A stretch of 64,000 nucleotides of DNA from Mariniflexile gromovii (GTDB lineage Bacteria > Bacteroidota > Bacteroidia > Flavobacteriales > Flavobacteriaceae). The stretch lies in assembly GCF_017814435.1 (NCBI RefSeq), contig NZ_JAGJCB010000005.1:124001-188000 (forward strand). The letters run 5' to 3'. Both the position numbers and the translations under genes were made by a program. Position 1 is the stretch's first letter, and every line of letters starts with the position of its first letter. This document shows, piece by piece, positions 37,524 to 46,867 of this stretch. The notes beneath the pieces were generated by a model, which was not told the DNA's origin, did not search any database, and saw only the letters and a program-made list of their open reading frames with translations.

Positions 37524-38567
37524 TTATTTGTATTGGTTCTTATAATAAGTTTGATATACCCCTGAAGTTACGTTGTCTAACCACTCCTTATTTCTTAAAA
37601 ACCAATCGATTGTTTTTTCAAGCCCTTCTTCAAACGTAACAGAAGGCTCCCAACCTAGTTCTTTATTAATTTTCGAAGCATCAATGGCATATCTTAAATC
37701 GTGTCCAGGTCTATCCCTTACGTATGTGATTAATGCTTCACTATGTCCAATGTTCCTACCCAATTTAACATCCATTATCTTGCATAGTAATTTTACCAAA
37801 TCAATATTCTTCCATTCATTAAACCCTCCAATATTATATGTTTCGGCATTTTCACCTTTATGAAAAACAAGATCAATAGCTCTAGCATGATCTTCTACAA
37901 ATAACCAATCGCGGGTATAATTACCATCTCCATAAACAGGCAATGGTTTTTCTTGAATAATATTATTAATAAATAAAGGTATTAGTTTCTCAGGAAAATG
38001 ATTCGGTCCATAGTTGTTTGAACAGTTGGTAATAACGTATGGCAAGCCATAAGTTTCACCATACGCTCTAACAAAATGATCGGAGCTTGCCTTTGATGCA
38101 GAGTATGGTGAATTAGGATCATAAGGGGTTGATTCAGTAAACAATCCTGTTTGCCCCAAAGAACCATAAACTTCATCAGTACTCACATGATAAAATCGCT
38201 TTTCATTTAAATTCTTTTTCCATAAGGCGTTTGCTGCATTAAGCAAATTTACCGTTCCAATAATATTCGTTTTCACAAAAGCTAAAGGATCTGTTATGGA
38301 ACGATCTACATGCGATTCAGCAGCTAAATGAATAACACCATCAAATTGATATTTAAAAAATAACGAATTAATAAAATCCATATCGTTAATATCTCCTTTT
38401 ATAAAAGAATAATTGGAAGCAGATTCAATATCTCGTAAATTCTCTAAATTCCCTGCATAAGTTAAAGCATCTAAATTATAAATTTCATACTTAGGATAAT
38501 TATTAACGAGTCTACGAACAACATGCGAACCAATAAATCCAGCGCCTCCTGTAACTAATATTTTCAT
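37524..38567 (-). CDS. rfbB: dTDP-glucose 4,6-dehydratase
   Basis: 347 residues from the ATG at 38565-38567; a TTG three codons upstream is possible but less likely. It has [14 protein letters not shown] at the N terminus, [23 protein letters not shown], the catalytic YSASKASSD, and [14 protein letters not shown]. It turns dTDP-glucose into the 4-keto-6-deoxy sugar. The gene order rfbB-rfbA-rfbC-rfbD along the transcript gives a complete dTDP-L-rhamnose pathway inside the operon. Confidence 0.97.
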   Translation of the reverse strand: MKILVTGGAGFIGSHVVRRLVNNYPKYEIYNLDALTYAGNLENLRDIESASNYSFIKGDINDMDFINSLFFKYQFDGVIHLAAESHVDRSITDPLAFVKTNIIGTVNLLNAANALWKKNLNEKRFYHVSTDEVYGSLGQTGLFTESTPYDPNSPYSASKASSDHFVRAYGETYGLPYVITNCSNNYGPNHFPEKLIPLFINNIIQEKPLPVYGDGNYTRDWLFVEDHARAIDLVFHKGENAETYNIGGFNEWKNIDLVKLLCKIMDVKLGRNIGHSEALITYVRDRPGHDLRYAIDASKINKELGWEPSVTFEEGLEKTIDWFLRNKEWLDNVTSGVYQTYYKNQYK

Positions 38568-38640
38568 GATTTTCAATTTTAATATTTATTATAACATGTT
38601 TTCTATGATTCAGAAAAGTATCTTCTAAATCTTAAAGAAT

Positions 38641-39582
38641 TTATTTTTTATTAGAACGATCCAAAAAAGAAGCAGCTACACTTCCATAGAAATCATTTAA
38701 GGTTAAATTATATTTTTTCCTTAGATTAAAACATCTTAAAAGTCCGCTAAATATATTTTTACTACCTATTTCAGATCGGATTATATTTAGTTTTTCAGAT
38801 TTATAGGCTTTATTTGTTGTAATCCTTAACATCTTATGCTTTAATAAAAGCATTTCATCTTGAGGTTTTTCGGATAAAAATTTTTCTATCCAATCAAAAA
38901 ACATTACAAAAGCTTCCCGTTTCTTTTCTAAATTTCCTGTTGAAGTTATATTTACTGAATGGGATCTGTAGTTAAATACGGGTTTATTAGTATGGGCTAT
39001 TCCTTTGTTGACACTTAAAATAAATGAAGTAAGATAGTCTGAAGCCCAACCTAAAGGCAACTTGTAATACCCTCCATTATTCACTAAAGCACTAGTTCTG
39101 TATACGAAATCCGATACAAACTGTTCCCTTCTTCCTTCTAGACAGTTTATTATATAATCATATTCATCTTCATAACATGGGTTAATTGGTGTTAGTCTTA
39201 AAGGTTTTGTGAATTGATCAATAATAGTGGAGCGGCAATGCCAAACATCTAACGATGCATAGGTTTTTATGAGATTAACAAACTCCTCTAAATAGTCAGG
39301 TTCCATTTTATCATCATCGCCCATGAGTATAAAATACTCTCCTTTAGCAAAACTTAAACATTTATTCCAATTATCAACAACATGTAATGCCCCAAAATTT
39401 TTCTCATTTTTATGATATTGAATCCTTGCATCGTCATATTTTGCAACAATATCATCTATAGGGTCGGGTGAACAATCATTAACAATAATCAATTCGAAAT
39501 CATTATAAGTTTGAATTAAAATACTATCAATACATTCTTTTAAATCTTTAGCTTTATAGGCAGGTATTCCAATACTGAACAT
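38641..39582 (-). CDS. Family 2 glycosyltransferase
   Basis: A 313-residue GT-A enzyme with FSIGIPAYKAKDLKECIDS at the start, IIVNDCSPDPIDD, and MGDDDKMEPDYLEEFV as the metal-binding DxD. It lies between the acetyltransferase and rfbB. It probably adds one sugar to the lipid-linked intermediate. Confidence 0.9.
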   Translation of the reverse strand: MFSIGIPAYKAKDLKECIDSILIQTYNDFELIIVNDCSPDPIDDIVAKYDDARIQYHKNEKNFGALHVVDNWNKCLSFAKGEYFILMGDDDKMEPDYLEEFVNLIKTYASLDVWHCRSTIIDQFTKPLRLTPINPCYEDEYDYIINCLEGRREQFVSDFVYRTSALVNNGGYYKLPLGWASDYLTSFILSVNKGIAHTNKPVFNYRSHSVNITSTGNLEKKREAFVMFFDWIEKFLSEKPQDEMLLLKHKMLRITTNKAYKSEKLNIIRSEIGSKNIFSGLLRCFNLRKKYNLTLNDFYGSVAASFLDRSNKK

Positions 39583-39604
39583 ATATATATATTATTTATT
39601 TAAT

Positions 39605-40354
39605 TTATATTATAGGTGAAGAGGAAAAATCTTCCTGAAAAAGATGCACGTTTTTTTTCAACCATTCTAAGTCTTTATCCCACCAATTTAGTTTTTGTAT
39701 CTCTTTTATCTTATCGTTTACAAATCTATATTTTATTATTTTAGCAGGAACGCCACCTACAATGGCATAGTCTGGCACATCTTTAGTAACAACTGCACCC
39801 GCTGCTATAATTGACCCGTTACCTATAGTAACACCATCTATTAAAAAAACATTGGCCCCTATCCAGACATCATTTCCTATAGTGGTTTTTCCATTTTGTT
39901 TATATTTTTCTTCTTTTGTTAAGGCAATCCCAAACATAGGTTTTGAACTATAAAATATGGGGCTTGTACTTAAAAAATTAACCGGATGCGTACCATAACC
40001 AACTTTTACGCTTGGCCCGATGGAACAGAATTTACCTATCTCTGCATTATTTATAGCCGAAAAATCATTTATATATGAAAACTTACCAAGGGTAGAATTT
40101 GAAAAAGCACAGTTAACCCCTAGAAACGTATATTTACTTAAAGTTCCATTAATAACTATACTGTTTGAATTAACAGTTGTATTCCCTTCAAATTTAGATG
40201 CTAAAACAAAAGTATTAGAGTTAAATATATTATTATTTCCATCAATTTGAGATTGTTTTATTATTACACCTGTTCCTTTAACCGATTTGTAATAACGCAC
40301 ATAACTTATTATAATTAATATAAATCTTTTCAATACTTTCAAAAAAATACTCAT
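39605..40354 (-). CDS. Hexapeptide-repeat acyltransferase (CatB-like)
   Basis: A 249-residue protein with left-handed beta-helix repeats in two blocks (about residues 30-110 and 150-200). [18 protein letters not shown] contains the conserved catalytic His of the xenobiotic/CatB-like group, and [27 protein letters not shown] (two stretches) and [12 protein letters not shown] follow. It probably O-acetylates the exopolysaccharide. It is the second acetyltransferase in the operon besides the WcaF-like one. Confidence 0.88.
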   Translation of the reverse strand: MSIFLKVLKRFILIIISYVRYYKSVKGTGVIIKQSQIDGNNNIFNSNTFVLASKFEGNTTVNSNSIVINGTLSKYTFLGVNCAFSNSTLGKFSYINDFSAINNAEIGKFCSIGPSVKVGYGTHPVNFLSTSPIFYSSKPMFGIALTKEEKYKQNGKTTIGNDVWIGANVFLIDGVTIGNGSIIAAGAVVTKDVPDYAIVGGVPAKIIKYRFVNDKIKEIQKLNWWDKDLEWLKKNVHLFQEDFSSSPII

Positions 40355-40373
40355 AATTCTATAATAAATTAAA

Positions 40374-41618
40374 TTAAACTTTAATACTCTTTATTTTTAT
40401 CAAACTATATAACAAATTCATCAAACATAAAATTGAAGCTACGTATATATTAAACTGGAGAACTCCTTTTAAATTAGATATTGGAAATATAAAAACACCT
40501 GAAACTACCGCACTCAAATCTACTAAAATAACAATTATAGGGTGTATTATCCAGCCTCTTGTAGAATAAAAACTAAAGGATACACCTGCTAATGCTGAAA
40601 CACAAAAACCTACAATGCTCAAAATTAATTCATACTCTAAACCCGAATACTTTTCTCCTAAAATCCACAGTATTTCTTTTGATAAAAGTGAAATGGTTAA
40701 TGCTAAACCAGTATAAAAAACAAACACCAACAATATTGTTTGCAAATATTTTTTTAAAAGTATATGCTTTTCATTAGGTAATCTAGCTAAACGTGGAACA
40801 ATTAAAAACCCAAATAATGCACTAAATAGGTTAAATATAAGAGAAATACGCCCCAAAGCCCCAACTTGGGCCAAGGCCATGGTAGTTCCAAATAAAGAAA
40901 TAAACCAGATAGATATTTGTCCGGAAAAGGTAAAATATACTGAAGACGGTAATACTCTTTTTACTATAGCCATTAAATCCTTACGGATAATACTATCAGG
41001 TTTTTGAGATTCATCTGCAAAATTATATGCAATTTTTTTTAATTTAATATTACCCAAAACTCTTGGAATTCCACTCGCCAATATTGCAACAAAAGTCCAC
41101 GGAAATATAAAAACCAATATAGCAGAAAGCACTAATCGTCCAATACTGACAGAAATTTGATTTTTTTGAAGAGAATAAATATCTTGGTGCAATTTTGGCA
41201 CAATCTCAAGTAGGTTATCAGAAAGTGATGCGTAGAAAGCTGGAATTATTGATAATACAATTAAAAAAGAAGTAAGCCAACCAGCTCCATTGTGCAATAA
41301 TAAATAGAATAATATTGGTGTCGTTACTATAAGACTCCAAAAAGCTAACTTACGCCTTAAATGCAATCCTGTCATTAAAACTGCTCCAAGTTTCTCTCTA
41401 CTCTGCCAAACTTTCCCACCTTGTGCCATAACTCCATTAGAAACACCTACATCTGCAAGCATAGTCATTGCTCCTAACATGGTATTTGCTAATGTATATA
41501 ATGCATATTCTTCTAGCGGTAATAAACGTATAATTAAAATACCACAGAGAAATCCCAACCCTTGCACTACCATTTGAGATAAGGCTGTAATAGAAATCGT
41601 TTTTCCCCAATAAAGCAA
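40374..41618 (-). CDS. Polysaccharide flippase-like protein (Wzx candidate)
   Basis: A 414-residue membrane protein with about twelve hydrophobic segments. It begins [19 protein letters not shown] and has [17 protein letters not shown] and [13 protein letters not shown], matching the N terminus of oligosaccharide flippases of the MOP superfamily. It moves the lipid-linked repeat unit to the periplasm. It lies next to the chain-length/kinase gene, as expected. Confidence 0.85.
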   Translation of the reverse strand: MLYWGKTISITALSQMVVQGLGFLCGILIIRLLPLEEYALYTLANTMLGAMTMLADVGVSNGVMAQGGKVWQSREKLGAVLMTGLHLRRKLAFWSLIVTTPILFYLLLHNGAGWLTSFLIVLSIIPAFYASLSDNLLEIVPKLHQDIYSLQKNQISVSIGRLVLSAILVFIFPWTFVAILASGIPRVLGNIKLKKIAYNFADESQKPDSIIRKDLMAIVKRVLPSSVYFTFSGQISIWFISLFGTTMALAQVGALGRISLIFNLFSALFGFLIVPRLARLPNEKHILLKKYLQTILLVFVFYTGLALTISLLSKEILWILGEKYSGLEYELILSIVGFCVSALAGVSFSFYSTRGWIIHPIIVILVDLSAVVSGVFIFPISNLKGVLQFNIYVASILCLMNLLYSLIKIKSIKV

Positions 41619-41732
41619 TTTATTGTATGATGGATGGGATTTTAAAATTCTTATTTGATTTTTGATTTGGTCTAGTTTTAGTTATTAAATATTAAATTAC
41701 CTTTTTAGGAATTATTAAGTTCAATTTAATCA

Positions 41733-44048
41733 CTATGCTTTCCCTCCGTAAGCATACCCATATCCGGATGATTTATCCAATTTTACATCGTTTAAAACCA
41801 CCATAACGGATTGTAACTTATTACTTTCAACAATATCACCAAACACTTCAAGTTCTGCTTTTTCAGTATAGTTGCTACGTACTACATACAGTGTTGAATT
41901 TACATAAGGAGCTAAAGAAAAAGCATCGGATACTTTACCAATAGGCGCGGTATCTATAATAATATAATCAAACGTTTCTTTAAGAGTGTCTATTAAAGCT
42001 TTAATACGATGGCTCAGCATCAACTCACCTGGATTAGGAGGAAGTGTACCAGAACCTATAAAGAACAAATTATTGGCTTCCGGATAAGTTACTATGATAT
42101 CATTTACAGATAGTGTAGGGTTTATAATAAAATCTGTTATTCCTAAAGTATTTGTTAACCCAACATTAGCCATTAATTTTGGAGCGCGTAAATCGAACCC
42201 GAGAACTACTACTTTTTTCCCAGTAACAGCTAAACTTGCAGCTAAATTAATAGATATAAAGGTTTTTCCTTCACCTTGGTTTCCAGAAGTAACCATGATT
42301 ACTTGTTCCGATTTCCCTTGAGAACTGAATTTTAAGTTATGGCGCAGTAAACGGAACAACTCTGCTATAGGACTCACATTGTTTTCGGTAACTACTACCG
42401 TGTTTTTTTCGGTATTTGAAGCAATAGATCCTAAAATAAAACAATCGGTAATTTCTTCAATATCTTCTTTGGTTTGAACTTTACTATTCAACATGTTTTT
42501 TGAAAAAATCCATACAAATGGCACAAACATTCCAAAAAGGATAGCACCTAAATAAATGGGCATTTTACTTTTATTTGCTGGATATGCTCTGGGAGCTTCA
42601 ATAATTCGAGTTTCGGAAAAGGGTACCGAGATCGACAAGGCTTCTTCTTCTCTTTTTTGTAATAAATACAGATATAAATTTTGTTTTAAACCTTGATCTC
42701 TATTGATTTCCAAAAGGGCTCTTTCAGCCGTTGGAACTGTAGATATTTTAGATTTATAACTTACTGCGTTATTTAAAATATTTTGTTTAGAGCTAAGTAA
42801 ACTAGATTTAATACTTTGTACATTCCCTGTTATAGCATTTTTTAGATCTAATAATTGTTTACTAATCTCTATAACTACAGGATTCCCAACTCCTGCGGTT
42901 CTTAACATACTTTTTCGGGTTTGCACCAATTCATTGTACCTAGAAATCAACCCTGTTAAAGATGCATTTTGATACCCTACAGCAGTAATTAATGCGTAAG
43001 AGTCTCCACTGGATTGTGCTAAATTATTTTCTAAAGCATTGATGCCGTCTATTTGCGATTTTATAAGTTCAAGTTCTCTGTCCGATTCGCCCGCAAGCTG
43101 AATAAAACGTGCCGCATCTGAACTGACATCGGTTAAATCATTTGATTTTTTATAGCTTTCTACATTTTTTTCAACGCTGCTAAGTTCCCCTGAAAGCAAT
43201 TCCAAACGCCCATCAATTAAACTTAGGGTGGTATTTGCCAATATATTTTTATGCTCGGTAGATTTACGCTCATAAATCTCTATCAGTTTCTTGACTACAT
43301 CAATGCCCCTTTCAGGAATCACATCATTCATCGATATCTGTAACAGTCCACCACCATCTTTTTCAACAGTTCCAACCGACAGTTTGTTGTTATAACCCTT
43401 GGCCAATTCCTCTGTATTGTTGAAACTTACCAAAATGGGTTTTTGAGATTTAAAATTGATGTTTTTATCATCTAAAAAAACTGTAAATGTTGCAGAAGAT
43501 GTTTTAATTTCTTCACCAAAGTTATAGGTTGTTTTTTTGGAGTTCCCTTCAGCATCGTTAACTTCTATTTGGAATGTTTTAGAATCTAAAAGAGTAAAAC
43601 TACCAAAATCTCCATATTGCGATATGGGAACACTGTCATTTAAAATAATGTGAAAAGGAATTTGTGTTTTATAAACTTCCATTTCATTCAATCGGCCTTC
43701 ATAATAATACCCTACAGCCATTCCCAATTCATCTAATGTGATTTTCATCAAATCGTAAGACTGTAACACCCCTATCTCATCTTGGATATTCTTAGACACT
43801 TTAAGTAATCCGAAATTACTCATGGTTTCTAAATTTGAAGACTGATCGCTTCCTTTTTTATCATTTAAAAGGATTTTTGCGTAAATGTTATACTCAGGTA
43901 CAACCCGGTAGCGTAAATGTAAAAAGGCTAGCACAAAACAAATACCTGCTCCTATTACAAACAAATACCAATACTTTGAATAATTGGCTATTATTTTAAT
44001 AATATCCTTTTCCATGTTCTTTTTGGAAATTGAACTAACTTCTGGCAT
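41733..44048 (-). CDS. Polysaccharide co-polymerase with tyrosine autokinase domain (Wzc-like)
   Basis: A 771-residue protein. The N-terminal Wzz domain has one membrane segment at about residues 30-50 and a long periplasmic coiled coil; a second segment lies near residue 505. The C-terminal BY-kinase has Walker A GNQGEGKT around residue 590, VVVLGFDLRAP (Walker A') and YIIIDTAPIG (Walker B). The C-terminal tail SSGYGYAYGGKA holds a short tyrosine cluster that could be phosphorylated. It controls chain length and export. An outer-membrane partner (Wza) usually lies just upstream but none is present in the preceding 513 bases. Confidence 0.93.
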   Translation of the reverse strand: MPEVSSISKKNMEKDIIKIIANYSKYWYLFVIGAGICFVLAFLHLRYRVVPEYNIYAKILLNDKKGSDQSSNLETMSNFGLLKVSKNIQDEIGVLQSYDLMKITLDELGMAVGYYYEGRLNEMEVYKTQIPFHIILNDSVPISQYGDFGSFTLLDSKTFQIEVNDAEGNSKKTTYNFGEEIKTSSATFTVFLDDKNINFKSQKPILVSFNNTEELAKGYNNKLSVGTVEKDGGGLLQISMNDVIPERGIDVVKKLIEIYERKSTEHKNILANTTLSLIDGRLELLSGELSSVEKNVESYKKSNDLTDVSSDAARFIQLAGESDRELELIKSQIDGINALENNLAQSSGDSYALITAVGYQNASLTGLISRYNELVQTRKSMLRTAGVGNPVVIEISKQLLDLKNAITGNVQSIKSSLLSSKQNILNNAVSYKSKISTVPTAERALLEINRDQGLKQNLYLYLLQKREEEALSISVPFSETRIIEAPRAYPANKSKMPIYLGAILFGMFVPFVWIFSKNMLNSKVQTKEDIEEITDCFILGSIASNTEKNTVVVTENNVSPIAELFRLLRHNLKFSSQGKSEQVIMVTSGNQGEGKTFISINLAASLAVTGKKVVVLGFDLRAPKLMANVGLTNTLGITDFIINPTLSVNDIIVTYPEANNLFFIGSGTLPPNPGELMLSHRIKALIDTLKETFDYIIIDTAPIGKVSDAFSLAPYVNSTLYVVRSNYTEKAELEVFGDIVESNKLQSVMVVLNDVKLDKSSGYGYAYGGKA

Positions 44049-44178
44049 ATAGTGGGAAATAAATTTATTTAATAGTTATGAAACTTAAAGCAATTATGGT
44101 TAACTATAAATGTTTATAATGTAACGGTAAAAGCACGTTTGAGTTAGTTTTTGTTAACGCAAATGATACGTTCTTTCC

Positions 44179-44191
44179 ACGGCTCCGCCGT
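44179..44191. repeat. GC-rich palindrome in the upxY-wzc spacer
   Basis: ACGGCTCCGCCGT forms a five-base stem with a three-base loop. It stands out as the only GC-rich spot in a very AT-rich region and may be a remnant of a palindromic repeat. No role can be given. Confidence 0.35.
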
Positions 44192-44452
44192 ACGAGTCCC
44201 ATTTTTAAGACCATATAAAAACATTTTAATTTTAAATTGAGATATATAATATACCTCTGTAATGTACATTTAAACTATTGACAAAACGAATCAATAGTTC
44301 TTTTTGTACTAAAATAAACCTAGTTTTTTTATTAGATTTTCACCAAAGAAACATTTTTTTTCATACTTAACAAAGTAATCTGGCGAATTGAAAAGTGTAT
44401 CTGTAAAGATTTATAGAATATATATTTACAAAAGCTTTTAATAAAGAAACCA

Positions 44453-44460
44453 TAATTTTG
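44453..44460 (+). promoter_or_regulatory. Possible -7 box pointing against the operon
   Basis: TAATTTTG fits the TAnnTTTG box on the plus strand; a TTG at -33 is missing. If active, the transcript would include the hairpin at 44472-44534 and run antisense into upxY. Confidence 0.3.
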
Positions 44461-44471
44461 CAGTGGAAAAA

Positions 44472-44534
44472 TTACACATGGTTAATACTTAATATTAACA
44501 TTTATGTTGCTGTTTTTGTGTTAACCATGTGTAA
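44472..44534. repeat. Inverted repeat with 14-base arms between upxY and the wzc-like gene
   Basis: TTACACATGGTTAA (44472-44485) and TTAACCATGTGTAA (44521-44534) are perfect reverse complements with a 35-base spacer. On the operon transcript this would fold into a stable hairpin between the regulator gene and the rest of the operon. It has no T-run on the minus strand, so it is not a standard terminator. It may be an RNA processing or pausing site, or a pair of operator half-sites. Confidence 0.7.
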
Positions 44535-44561
44535 CTATTGTAAAATTGGGGTGTTAAATAT

Positions 44562-45035
44562 TTATACTACGTCCCTTAATTTTACTTGAGCCACAACGCC
44601 CATTTCTTTCAATAAAAAGGCTACGTTATTTTTATTAATCCAATACACAACGCCTTTATGATCTTTAAGCAGTCCGTTTTGAACAACAATTTCACTACCT
44701 GGAATTAATTGAGAAAGCTTATCAAGGTCTTTACCATCATCTGCAATCCATTTCTTTATGTTCCAAATTTCTTCATCACGAACTACAGCAGGCTTACCTA
44801 AGTAAAACAAATAGCGTATAACCCCTGGAGCACCGAAAACAATGCCTCTATATTTCTCTTCTAACTTAACAAATACGTAAGATTTAAATAAAGGTGTTTC
44901 TACTACTTTCTTACGGTCGCTCCACACTTTAGTTTCCTGTATCATTGGACAGTAAACTTCTACATTCATTTTTCTTAAAACATCTGCAACTTTTTTTTCC
45001 TGTTGTGCTTTAACACATAATACAAACCAACTCAT
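44562..45035 (-). CDS. UpxY-type NusG-like transcription antiterminator
   Basis: A 157-residue protein. The N-terminal NGN domain runs to about residue 95: SWFVLCVKAQQEKKVADVL, EVYCPMIQETKVWSDRKK, PLFKSYVFVKL and GVIRYLFYLGKPAVV. A KOW-like C-terminal domain starts around residue 105 (PGSEIVVQNGLLKDHKGVV). This is the specialised NusG group (UpxY/RfaH-like) that in Bacteroidota lets RNA polymerase read through long polysaccharide operons after recruitment at the leader. It is the second gene of the exopolysaccharide operon. Two other loci here share the leader element of this operon. Confidence 0.9.
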   Translation of the reverse strand: MSWFVLCVKAQQEKKVADVLRKMNVEVYCPMIQETKVWSDRKKVVETPLFKSYVFVKLEEKYRGIVFGAPGVIRYLFYLGKPAVVRDEEIWNIKKWIADDGKDLDKLSQLIPGSEIVVQNGLLKDHKGVVYWINKNNVAFLLKEMGVVAQVKLRDVV

Positions 45036-45088
45036 ATATTTATCTATTTATGTTAATTATCACTTATTTACAAATAAAACATTACGTT

Positions 45089-46444
45089 TTAGTATGCTTT
45101 TTCTTCGCCCCTTATGGCATTTAATACTGTTTTGAATATAATTTTTAGGTCCAACCACAAAGACCATTTTTCAACATAAAGAATATCCAAACGGATTCTA
45201 TTCAGAATATCGGCAGGCGTATTAATTTCACCTCGAAATCCTTGTACTTGTGCCAAACCTGTAATGCCTGGTTTTACAAAATGCCTTACTAAATATTTAT
45301 CCACAGATATTTCATAATCTGAGGTATGTTTTTCCATATGCGGGCGAGGACCTACCACACTCATATCGCCCATAAATACGTTTAAGAACTGAGGAAGTTC
45401 ATCAATACTGGTTTTACGTATTATTCTACCAATTTTAGTAACACGCATATCATTTTTTGTTGCCATTTTGGTATCAGAGTCTGTGCTAGGTGCCATCGAT
45501 CTAAACTTTATACACCAAAAAGCACCTCGATTCAACCCATGTCTCCTTTGTTTAAAAAACAGAGGGCCTGGTGATTCCAGTTTGATAAGAACATACATTA
45601 AAGGAATTAACCATGATAATAGGGTAACAATGGCAATAGTTGAAAAAACAAGATCAAAAGCACGCTTTGCTACAAAAGCAACTTCTGTTTCCAAAGGCAC
45701 CGTTCTTAATTTCAACACTGGAATATTGTCGTACTGTTCTATAGACATAGATCGCGTAAATATTTCCTTGTTGTCTGGAATTATTTTGAGTTTAATTAAA
45801 TTATTATCTGCAAAATTGATAAGGTTTTGAAGTTGCTCTTTTGAAAGTTTTGCTGCTGTGCAATACACTTCATCAATTCTATTATCTATGATATATCTAA
45901 AACAGCCCATAACAGGACCATGGTAAGTTGGACTATTAGAGGGTCCATCATCAAAAAAACCACAGTACCTATAACCAAATTGAGGATGATCAAAAATGCG
46001 TCGTATTTTTTTAAGGTTTTTATCCCTTCCTATTACTACCACCTTAACAAAGTTACCCCCCTTTAATCTGTAATGACGAACAAATTCATAGAAAACAATT
46101 CTATACAAGGTAAGACAAGCACAAATTAATAAATAAACAAAAATGTAATAATATACGGAGGTCACTTTTATACCCGCTAATCCAAACCAAGAAAAATAAG
46201 CAAGACCATAAATTGCGTACAAATAACACAATTTCCTGATATTGGTCATAAACACTTCTCTACGGCCGGTGGGGTAAAATTTTAATTGATGAGCAATAAT
46301 TAGCCAAGAGCAATTATAGTATACAAAAGCCCAAATATTCAAATAAAGTTCTGGAGTAAAAAGCCATAAAATACCATTTATAATAATTAAATGAACAATT
46401 ATAGTGAGAGGTATAATTAAATTTGAATAGCTTTTTGTTCTCAT
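45089..46444 (-). CDS. Undecaprenyl-phosphate sugar-1-phosphate transferase (WcaJ-like)
   Basis: A 451-residue membrane enzyme. The first 125 residues hold four hydrophobic segments. The middle part has a nucleotide-binding-like VKVVVIGRDKNLKKIRRIF. After a fifth membrane segment comes the bacterial sugar transferase domain with KLESPGPLFFKQRRHG, FWCIKFRSM, TSIDELPQFLNVF, MSVVGPRPH and VKPGITGLAQVQGFRGE. It starts synthesis by moving a sugar phosphate (glucose in WcaJ) to undecaprenyl phosphate. It is the first gene of the operon, 140 bases after part 2 of the shared leader element. Confidence 0.94.
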   Translation of the reverse strand: MRTKSYSNLIIPLTIIVHLIIINGILWLFTPELYLNIWAFVYYNCSWLIIAHQLKFYPTGRREVFMTNIRKLCYLYAIYGLAYFSWFGLAGIKVTSVYYYIFVYLLICACLTLYRIVFYEFVRHYRLKGGNFVKVVVIGRDKNLKKIRRIFDHPQFGYRYCGFFDDGPSNSPTYHGPVMGCFRYIIDNRIDEVYCTAAKLSKEQLQNLINFADNNLIKLKIIPDNKEIFTRSMSIEQYDNIPVLKLRTVPLETEVAFVAKRAFDLVFSTIAIVTLLSWLIPLMYVLIKLESPGPLFFKQRRHGLNRGAFWCIKFRSMAPSTDSDTKMATKNDMRVTKIGRIIRKTSIDELPQFLNVFMGDMSVVGPRPHMEKHTSDYEISVDKYLVRHFVKPGITGLAQVQGFRGEINTPADILNRIRLDILYVEKWSLWLDLKIIFKTVLNAIRGEEKAY

Positions 46445-46583
46445 ATAGTATTTTAAAAATATTCATACTGCATTTTAATAAATAGAGCAAAAGCTTAAAC
46501 ATATTAAGCACAGTACTTAACTTATTAACCTAATACTTTAAATATTTTGACACACTTTTTTAATATGCCGGTAATCTTAAAAA

Positions 46584-46593
46584 TGCTATTAAT
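46584..46593 (-). promoter_or_regulatory. Shared upstream element part 2, copy C
   Basis: On the minus strand ATTAATAGCA, 122 bases after the start of part 1 and 140 bases before the wcaJ-like ATG. Preceded by TTTAG, similar to TTTC(A/G) in copies A and B. Confidence 0.6.
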
Positions 46594-46630
46594 CTAAACT
46601 TAAAAAAAACTACTTATGGGCTGTAACTTT

Positions 46631-46645
46631 CGCTAAATATTAGCG
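46631..46645. repeat. Small hairpin inside the exopolysaccharide leader
   Basis: CGCTAA-ATA-TTAGCG: six-base arms around a three-base loop, between parts 1 and 2 of the leader element in copy C. It has no counterpart in copies A or B. Confidence 0.45.
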
Positions 46646-46684
46646 CAAAAAAAACAAGAAATTAACAAATAAATGGTATAAATT

Positions 46685-46715
46685 CTTCACACAGCAATTA
46701 TAATCGATGAAGTAC
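46685..46715 (-). promoter_or_regulatory. Shared upstream element part 1, copy C (before the exopolysaccharide operon)
   Basis: On the minus strand this reads GTACTTCATCGATTATAATT followed by GCTGTGTGAAG. From TTCATC to GCTGTGT it is identical to copy B before the second synthetase. Unlike copies A and B, the flanking sequence is unrelated, so the shared core is not explained by a recent block duplication. Confidence 0.8.
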
Positions 46716-46740
46716 ATTATCCGTTATATGGTTAAAAATC

Positions 46741-46867
46741 TCAATCTTTTAGCCTCTTTTTTTTAGGAGTTAATATACCATATAACCCTATTAAAATACC
46801 ACACACATGGCCTGTAATTATGGGTGTATAATCAACATACACTCTTTTTGATATTCCAAAAATCTTT
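46741..46867 (-). pseudogene. Remnant of a rhomboid-like protease gene (C-terminal piece)
   Basis: A short minus-strand open stretch of about 42 codons with no start codon of note, ending in TGA at 46741-46743. It reads VYVDYTPIITGHVCGILIGL then YGILTPKKKRLKD. The H-x2-G-x3-G pattern within a hydrophobic segment matches the last catalytic membrane helix of rhomboid proteases, followed by a basic tail. A further stretch at about 46966-47044 (ERFGHSFVASLVFNL) may be another piece. It lies directly upstream of the exopolysaccharide leader. The rhomboid identity is tentative. Confidence 0.4.

Noticed and set aside
44273-44307. AACTATTGA ... TCAATAGTT followed by TTCTTTTT as a plus-strand terminator
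   Set aside because: The stem has only two G-C pairs and no plus-strand gene lies upstream of it.
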